Positions 59,122 through 64,000 of a stretch of 64,000 bases of DNA are shown piece after piece. The translations under genes and the position numbers were made by a program. Position 1 is the stretch's first letter, and each line of letters starts with the position of its first letter. The notes under the pieces are model-generated. The model was given only the letters and a program-made list of their open reading frames with translations. It searched no databases and had not been told where the DNA came from. Source of the stretch: a bacterium (GTDB lineage: Bacteria; Sysuimicrobiota; Sysuimicrobiia; Sysuimicrobiales; Segetimicrobiaceae); the NCBI GenBank assembly GCA_035308905.1, contig DATGFS010000004.1:1-64000 (forward strand), in the 5' to 3' direction.

Positions 59122-60303
59122 GTGCCCTTGGCGAATCCTGTGACCGGTCAGCAGAAGGGCTTCACGCTCTCCCACTTGGCGGCCGTGGTCGAGTCGACCG
59201 ACGACGCCATCTACAGCATGACGCTCGACGGCGTCATCCTGACGTGGAACCGGGCCGCCGAGCAGATGTACGGGTATTCCGCGGCCGAGGCGTCCGGCGC
59301 GTCGGCGATGCTGCTCGTGCCTCAAGACAGCCTCGACGAAGCGTCCGAGATCCTCGCGCGCCTGCGGCGCGGCGAGCACGTCACGCACTACGAGACGGTC
59401 CGGCTGCGCAAAGACGGCCGGCGCCTCGACGTGTCACTGACGATCTCGCCGATTACGGACGCGTCCGGACGGGTCATCGCGGTCTCGGCGATCGCCCGCG
59501 ACATTACGCGGCGCATCGAAGCCGAGGCGGCGCTGCAGCGCCTCAACGCGGACCTCGAAGAGCGGGTCGCGCAGCGCACGCGCGAGCTCCAGGCGATGAA
59601 CGAGGAACTCGAGGCGTTTTCATACACCGTCGCCCACGACCTGCGCGCTCCGCTGATCACCATCGCGGGGTTCGCCGAGATTCTCCTCGAGGACTGCGCG
59701 GGCGGACTCGAAGCGGATTCACAGCGCCGCCTGCGGCTCATCACGGACAACACGCGCCGGATGGGGCGTCTGATCGACGATCTGCTCGCGTTTGCCCGCC
59801 TGGGCCGCCGGCCCCTGACCGAATCCGTCGTGCAGCCCGCGGAGATCGCCCGGCGGGCGTGGGACGAGCTCGACGGCGTCCGGGGCGGCCGGCGCGTCGA
59901 GCTGATGATCGGAGACCTGCCGCCGTGCCGGGCGGACGGCGCGCTGCTGCAGCAGGTGTTCGTCAACCTGCTCGGCAACGCGCTGAAATTCACACGGGGC
60001 CGGGACCGTCCGCTGATCGAGGTCGGCCGGCGGGCCGACGCCGAGCGCCCCCACGAATACGCGTACTTCGTCCGGGACAACGGTCCCGGCTTCGATCCGC
60101 AGTACGCGCACAAGTTGTTCAAGATCTTTCAGCGCCTGCATTCGATCGACGAATTCGAGGGCACCGGCATCGGGCTGGCCACCGTGCACCGCATCGTGCT
60201 GCGCCACGGCGGCCGCGTGTGGGCGGAGGGCGACGTCGCGAAGGGAGCGACTTTCTTCTTCACGTTGAGCCGGCCCGACCCGCGCGGGCCGGAGGACGGC
60301 TGA
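59122..60303 (+). CDS. PAS-domain histidine kinase
   Basis: 393 residues from GTG 59122, soluble. A PAS domain (about 20-130: DDAIYSMTLDGVILTWNRAAEQM), a short coiled coil (about 135-165) and a HisKA domain with H172 in YTVAHDLRAP, then HATPase with VNLLGNALKFTR, VRDNGPGFDP and GTGIGLATVHRIV. This core resembles the kinase part of bacteriophytochromes and LOV/PAS kinases. The REC-GAF-HD-GYP gene starts nine bases downstream, its likely phosphorylation target. Confidence 0.9.
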   Translation: MPLANPVTGQQKGFTLSHLAAVVESTDDAIYSMTLDGVILTWNRAAEQMYGYSAAEASGASAMLLVPQDSLDEASEILARLRRGEHVTHYETVRLRKDGRRLDVSLTISPITDASGRVIAVSAIARDITRRIEAEAALQRLNADLEERVAQRTRELQAMNEELEAFSYTVAHDLRAPLITIAGFAEILLEDCAGGLEADSQRRLRLITDNTRRMGRLIDDLLAFARLGRRPLTESVVQPAEIARRAWDELDGVRGGRRVELMIGDLPPCRADGALLQQVFVNLLGNALKFTRGRDRPLIEVGRRADAERPHEYAYFVRDNGPGFDPQYAHKLFKIFQRLHSIDEFEGTGIGLATVHRIVLRHGGRVWAEGDVAKGATFFFTLSRPDPRGPEDG

Positions 60304-60312
60304 CCCGGACGC

Positions 60313-61851
60313 ATGGACGAGACCCGCGGGCCCCGCTCCGCGCCCCGCGCCGCGCCGCGGCCGCTGCGCGTGCTCATCGTCGAGGACGAGCCGCCGCACG
60401 CCGAGCTGGAGATCGAGGCGCTGCGGCGCGCCGGGTTCGCGCCGTCGTGGATCCTGGTCGGCAGTGAAGCGGCGTATCTCGCCGCGCTGTCCCCCGCGCT
60501 CGACCTCATTCTGGTCGACAACAGCCTGCCGCAGTTTAGCGCGCTCAGGGCCGCCGAGCTTCTGCGGCAGCGCGGTTTCGACGTCCCCCTGATCGTGGTG
60601 TCCGGCACGATCGGCGAAGAAGCGGCGGTCGCGCTGATGAAGCAGGGTGTCGCGGACTACCTTCTGAAAGACCGCCTGGGCCGGCTCGGCACCGCGGTCG
60701 ACCGGACGCTCGAAGCCCGGCGCCTGCGCCGGGAGAAGGACCGGGCGGACAACGAGCAGCGCGAGCGCATCGAGCGCTTGGAGGCCGTTCGCGACATCGA
60801 CCGGGCGATCAGCAGCAGCTTTGACCTGCACACGATCTTCAACGTGGTGCTCGAGAAGGTGACGGCGCGCCTCGGGGTGGACGCGGCGGCGATCCTCCTC
60901 GCGGGTCCCGCCGCGCCGATGCTGTCGCACGCCGCGTCGCGGGGATTTCGGATCGAGCCGGGACGGCCGGCCGAGCGGCGATTCGGAGAAGGCCACGCCG
61001 GCCGCGCGGCCCTGGACCGCCGGCCCGTATACATCCCGGACCTTGCCGCCTCGCCCGGAGAGTTCGCCGGCACGCAGGTGCTGGCGGAGGGGTTTGCCGC
61101 GTATCACGCGGTGCCGCTGGTGGCGAAGGGCCGCGTCGTGGGGGTGCTGGAGCTCTTCCACCGCCGCGTCCGGGTCGACGATCAGGAATGGCTGTCGTTT
61201 CTCGAAGCGCTGGCCGCCCAGGCGGCGATCGCCATCGACATCACGGCGATGTTCGCGAACCTCGAGCGCACCAACATGGACCTGGCGCGGGCCTACGATA
61301 CCACCCTTGAGGGTTGGTCCCGCGCGCTCGATCTGCGCGACCGGGAGACGGAGGGCCACAGCGAGCGCGTCACGCGGCTGACCCTCCGGATGGCGCGCGC
61401 GATGAACCTGCCGGACGCCGAGTTGGTGCACGTCCGGCGGGGCGCCCTGCTGCACGACATCGGCAAGATGGGCATCCCGGACCACATTCTGTTAAAGTCC
61501 GGCCCGCTGAGTCCCGAGGAACGCGACCTCATGCGCCGCCACCCCGTGTTCGCCCACGACCTGCTTGCGCCGATCGCATATTTGCAGCCGGCGCTCGACA
61601 TTCCGTATTGTCACCACGAGCGATGGGACGGGACCGGATACCCGCGGGGGCTCAAAGGCACCCAGATCCCGCTGGTGGCGCGGATCTTCGCGCTCGCCGA
61701 CGTCTGGGACGCGATTCGATCGGACCGGCCGTACCGGGCGGCGGTGAGCCGCGATGAGGCCCTCGCCTATATCCGAAGCCAGTCCGGCAAGCATTTCGAC
61801 CCTGAGATCACGGCGCTGTTCCTTCGGTTGGTGGACGAGCAGCCCGATTGA
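60313..61851 (+). CDS. REC-GAF-HD-GYP response regulator (c-di-GMP phosphodiesterase)
   Basis: 512 residues. Receiver (about 18-135) with acidic pair in VEDEP and phosphoacceptor D69 in LILVDNSLPQ, K in YLLKD. A GAF domain (about 170-315) follows, then HD-GYP with HDIGKMGIPD (381-390), HHE and GTGYPRGL, all catalytic residues kept. Phosphorylation by the adjacent PAS kinase should switch c-di-GMP hydrolysis. Its HD-GYP part is very similar in sequence to that of the protein at 21875-23056. Confidence 0.93.
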   Translation: MDETRGPRSAPRAAPRPLRVLIVEDEPPHAELEIEALRRAGFAPSWILVGSEAAYLAALSPALDLILVDNSLPQFSALRAAELLRQRGFDVPLIVVSGTIGEEAAVALMKQGVADYLLKDRLGRLGTAVDRTLEARRLRREKDRADNEQRERIERLEAVRDIDRAISSSFDLHTIFNVVLEKVTARLGVDAAAILLAGPAAPMLSHAASRGFRIEPGRPAERRFGEGHAGRAALDRRPVYIPDLAASPGEFAGTQVLAEGFAAYHAVPLVAKGRVVGVLELFHRRVRVDDQEWLSFLEALAAQAAIAIDITAMFANLERTNMDLARAYDTTLEGWSRALDLRDRETEGHSERVTRLTLRMARAMNLPDAELVHVRRGALLHDIGKMGIPDHILLKSGPLSPEERDLMRRHPVFAHDLLAPIAYLQPALDIPYCHHERWDGTGYPRGLKGTQIPLVARIFALADVWDAIRSDRPYRAAVSRDEALAYIRSQSGKHFDPEITALFLRLVDEQPD

Positions 61852-61869
61852 GCCGGGGAGCCGGCCGTG

Positions 61870-62610
61870 TCACGGAGCGGCGCGCGGCACCCGCCGTCTC
61901 CGCAGCAGTATCACGGCGGCGGCGGCGGCCGCGAGCACGACCGCGGCGCCGGCGCCGTACGGCAGCCACGAGCTTGACCCGCCGCCCGCCTGACGCGCCG
62001 CGGCGAATACGCCCAGCCGATCCGAGGCCGCGAAGATCTGCAGGGCCGCCTGCACGCGCTTCGTGTCGAGCGCCGTCCAGGCGCCGTCGCTCCAGCGGAG
62101 CAGGACCGTGGCGTGGCGCGGATAGCGCAGTACCGGGGTGACGGAGCGGCGCAGGGTGATCGGGCCGTCGTTCTGGTAGGTTGCTTCGACGCGATACCCG
62201 TTGCCGTCGAACACGAGGCCCGCCGGCGGCGGCGCGACGGCGGCGGGATCCACCGGGGCGATGCGCACGACGGCCGTCGTGACGCCGGCCTTTGGGGCTA
62301 CCGCGTCGTGCGGGAAGATCACCCCGGCCTGCGCATCGTCCGTCAAGACCGACGCCGAGCCGGAGCCTGTGGGGTTCAACCCAATCTGTCCGGCGCCGCC
62401 CGTCGGCGGCTGATTGTCACGCGCGACCTCGGGCGGCGGATGCACCCACCGGTACGGAGCGGGCGGCGCCTCGCCTTCGTACAAGAGGCGCGCCGGGACG
62501 GCGCGCCAGACGGCGGGGGCAACGGCGAGGTAGAGCAGCACGGCCGCCAGCCCCCACGCCGCGGCCGCGGTGCGCCGCATCCCGCGAATGGGGCGCTCCG
62601 GCGTCACCAT
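61870..62610 (-). CDS. Membrane protein of unknown function
   Basis: 246 residues from ATG 62610. An N-terminal membrane helix (AWGLAAVLLYLAVAPAVW), a periplasmic region of about 190 residues with a beta-rich domain (GLVFDGNGYRVEATYQND, then VLLRWSDGAWTALDTKRVQ), a second helix near the C-terminus (YGAGAAVVLAAAAAAVILL) and a basic end (RRRRVPR). No family recognised. The ATG overlaps the end of the CPBP gene, so it is translationally coupled to it. Confidence 0.65.
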   Translation of the reverse strand: MVTPERPIRGMRRTAAAAWGLAAVLLYLAVAPAVWRAVPARLLYEGEAPPAPYRWVHPPPEVARDNQPPTGGAGQIGLNPTGSGSASVLTDDAQAGVIFPHDAVAPKAGVTTAVVRIAPVDPAAVAPPPAGLVFDGNGYRVEATYQNDGPITLRRSVTPVLRYPRHATVLLRWSDGAWTALDTKRVQAALQIFAASDRLGVFAAARQAGGGSSSWLPYGAGAAVVLAAAAAAVILLRRRRVPRAAP

Positions 62611-63131
62611 GCCGCCTGCAGCACGTTGGCCGCGGCGTGCGTGACCGCGGACGCCGTCCAGCCTCCCGACGCCCACCGCTGCCAGCCGAAGACCAGGCCG
62701 GCGGCGAGATCGACCGGCAGCGCCGCGATCCCGTAGGCAGGCACGTGGACCGCGGCAAAGACCGCGGCCGATCCGGCCACGGCGAATGCCGCGCCGTAGA
62801 TCGAGAGGGCGCCGTAGAGCAGGCGGCGGAACAAGAGTTCCTCGGCGATGCCGGCCACGGCGGTCGCGGCGACGGCGAGCGGCGCCATCTTCGGCGCCAA
62901 CGGGTGCTGCAGGATGCGCGCGACGGCAAAGGCGGCCACGCCGACGGCGGTGACCGCGGGCCACGCGAGGCGGCCGTTCGGGCCGTCGCGGGCCGATCGG
63001 GGCAGTGGCGTCACCGCGCCGATCACGCCGGTGGCCAGCGTGATGGCGACCGACGCGACGGTGGCCGGCGGACGCAGCGCGAGCGCGGTACTGCCGAGCA
63101 GCCCGGCGATGAGAGGTAAGAGAACGTCCAA
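62604..63131 (-). CDS. CPBP family intramembrane glutamic protease
   Basis: About 175 residues from TTG 63131 (no ATG or GTG is available in frame near the family start; the upstream extension is low complexity). CPBP/Abi motifs: AEELLFRRLL (first, Glu-Glu-x-x-x-Arg), FAAVHVPAYG (second His) and VTHAAANVL (third His). Several membrane helices. CPBP proteases act in protein processing, as in bacteriocin self-immunity. The neighbouring membrane protein gene overlaps its end. Confidence 0.8.
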   Translation of the reverse strand: MDVLLPLIAGLLGSTALALRPPATVASVAITLATGVIGAVTPLPRSARDGPNGRLAWPAVTAVGVAAFAVARILQHPLAPKMAPLAVAATAVAGIAEELLFRRLLYGALSIYGAAFAVAGSAAVFAAVHVPAYGIAALPVDLAAGLVFGWQRWASGGWTASAVTHAAANVLQAAW

Positions 63132-63246
63132 CGGGTAAGGACATACAACGCCGTGACGCCGGACTCCGCTTGTCCGGCGTCGATCCACATCGGATGCCGG
63201 CGGCGCGTCGGCCGGCACCAGTGCACGCTCGTGCGGGGAGGCGTCG

Positions 63247-64000
63247 GTGGCACACCTCGGATTCGTCGGCCTGGGGGCCATGGGCGGCCGCATCGCCAAG
63301 CGGCTGCTCGATGCCGGCCACCGCGTGACGGGCTACAACCGCACCGCGGCCAAGGCGCAGTGGCTCGCCGACGCGGGACTGCGGCTCGCGCCGTCGCCCC
63401 GCGCGGTCGCCGAGGCCGCGGAGGTGACGTTCTCGATGGTCACCGACACCGCGGCGCTGCGCGCCGTGACCGATGGACCCGATGGCATCCTCGCCGGACT
63501 TGGACCGGCCAAGATCTACGTCGACATGAGCACGGTCAGCCCGGAGGTCAGCCGTGAGCTGGCCGCGCGCGTGCGCGAGCGCGGGGCGGCGATGCTCGAC
63601 GCGCCGGTGTCCGGCAGTCTCGTCACGCTCCAGGAGGGCCGGCTTTCGATCATGGTCGGCGGCGAGCCGGAGGTGGTGGAGCGGATCCGGCCGATGCTCC
63701 TCGCGATCGGCCCCGTCGTGACGCGCGTCGGCGGGAACGGCCAGGCGGCGCTCATGAAGGTCGCCACGAACCTCAACCTCGGGGCGCAGATGCTGGCATT
63801 CTGCGAGGCCGTGCTGCTCGCGGAGAAGGGCGGCATCGACCGCGCCACCGCCGTGCACGTGCTCCTCAACAGCGCGATCGCCTCGCCGATGCTCAAATAC
63901 CGCGGCCCGTTCGTGCTCGAGATGCCGGACGAGGCGTGGTTCGACTGCACGATGATGCAGAAGGACCTGCGGCTCGCGGGGGAGGCGGGCCGCGCGCTCG
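63247..64000 (+). CDS. 3-hydroxyisobutyrate dehydrogenase family oxidoreductase (cut by window edge)
   Basis: GTG 63247 preceded by GGGGAGG at five bases; the frame stays open to the end of the window, so the C-terminus is missing. About 251 residues are visible: Rossmann motif LGFVGLGAMGGRIAKRLLDAG (spread over 4-24), YVDMSTVSPEV (about 97-107), the substrate-binding DAPVSGSLVTLQEG (about 121-134), and the catalytic Lys in MKVATNLN (about 172). Members oxidise beta-hydroxyacids or reduce the semialdehydes with NAD(P). Exact substrate unknown. Confidence 0.9.
   Translation, partial: MAHLGFVGLGAMGGRIAKRLLDAGHRVTGYNRTAAKAQWLADAGLRLAPSPRAVAEAAEVTFSMVTDTAALRAVTDGPDGILAGLGPAKIYVDMSTVSPEVSRELAARVRERGAAMLDAPVSGSLVTLQEGRLSIMVGGEPEVVERIRPMLLAIGPVVTRVGGNGQAALMKVATNLNLGAQMLAFCEAVLLAEKGGIDRATAVHVLLNSAIASPMLKYRGPFVLEMPDEAWFDCTMMQKDLRLAGEAGRAL

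Overview
The window is high-GC DNA from a bacterial chromosome with short gene spacing, many ATGA/GTGA overlaps and frequent GTG starts. PASTA-type Ser/Thr kinase, copper-amine-oxidase-type stalk domains, an F420-type (Ddn-like) reductase, AfsR-like regulator, LigC/LigD-Pol repair enzymes and many HD-GYP proteins point to an uncultivated soil or sediment lineage of the Terrabacteria type (Armatimonadota/CSP1-3/Chloroflexota-like). That placement is inference and no 16S rRNA is present.

Layout. 1-2615: end of an ABC-F ATPase gene, a hot-dog thioesterase, smpB and a LysE exporter. 2688-3098: promoter and tmRNA gene (ssrA). 3148-5279: promoter, leader with a perfect terminator hairpin, and leuS encoding a leucyl-tRNA synthetase from which the whole CP1 editing domain is missing. 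5324-7662: an AT-richer accessory segment bounded by two identical 29-bp direct repeats. It holds a DUF4160/DUF2442 pair, two small minus-strand ORFs, a small plus-strand ORF and a helix-turn-helix remnant. 7678-12903 (minus): FAD oxidoreductase, cupin and a large SARP/AfsR-like regulator. 13166-18246: a GntR regulator with its palindromic operator, mannonate dehydratase and a polar-amino-acid-type ABC importer, likely imported. 18276-21397: Ddn-like reductase, two secreted proteins and a truncated virginiamycin-B-lyase-like gene.

21549-24108 is a c-di-GMP module: a GEMM-I riboswitch and terminator, then an HD-GYP phosphodiesterase overlapping a GAF-GGDEF cyclase. 24151-34937 is mixed housekeeping (DUF2066, NIPSNAP, hydrolase, LigC, LigD-Pol, TypA, MFS, LuxR regulator, BKACE). 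35153-37992 is a hybrid membrane HD-GYP/histidine kinase with its NarL regulator. 38323-49762: PASTA kinase, Hsp20, oxidoreductase, STAS protein, PEBP, acetoacetyl-CoA synthetase, a second NarL-type two-component pair and an enoyl-CoA hydratase. 49767-51050: TlpA-like thioredoxin and CcdA. 51132-58982: molybdenum hydroxylase subunit, VOC protein, NitT/TauT-type ABC importer, C-C hydrolase-like alpha/beta hydrolase and a creatinase-like M24 protein, probably one uptake-and-degradation unit. 59122-61851: PAS kinase and REC-GAF-HD-GYP regulator. The window closes with a CPBP protease, a membrane protein and a truncated hydroxyisobutyrate dehydrogenase.

The strongest leads are the editing-domain-less LeuRS beside ssrA, the repeat-bounded accessory segment next to it, and the c-di-GMP circuitry (riboswitch, three HD-GYP proteins, one GGDEF protein, one HD-GYP/kinase fusion).
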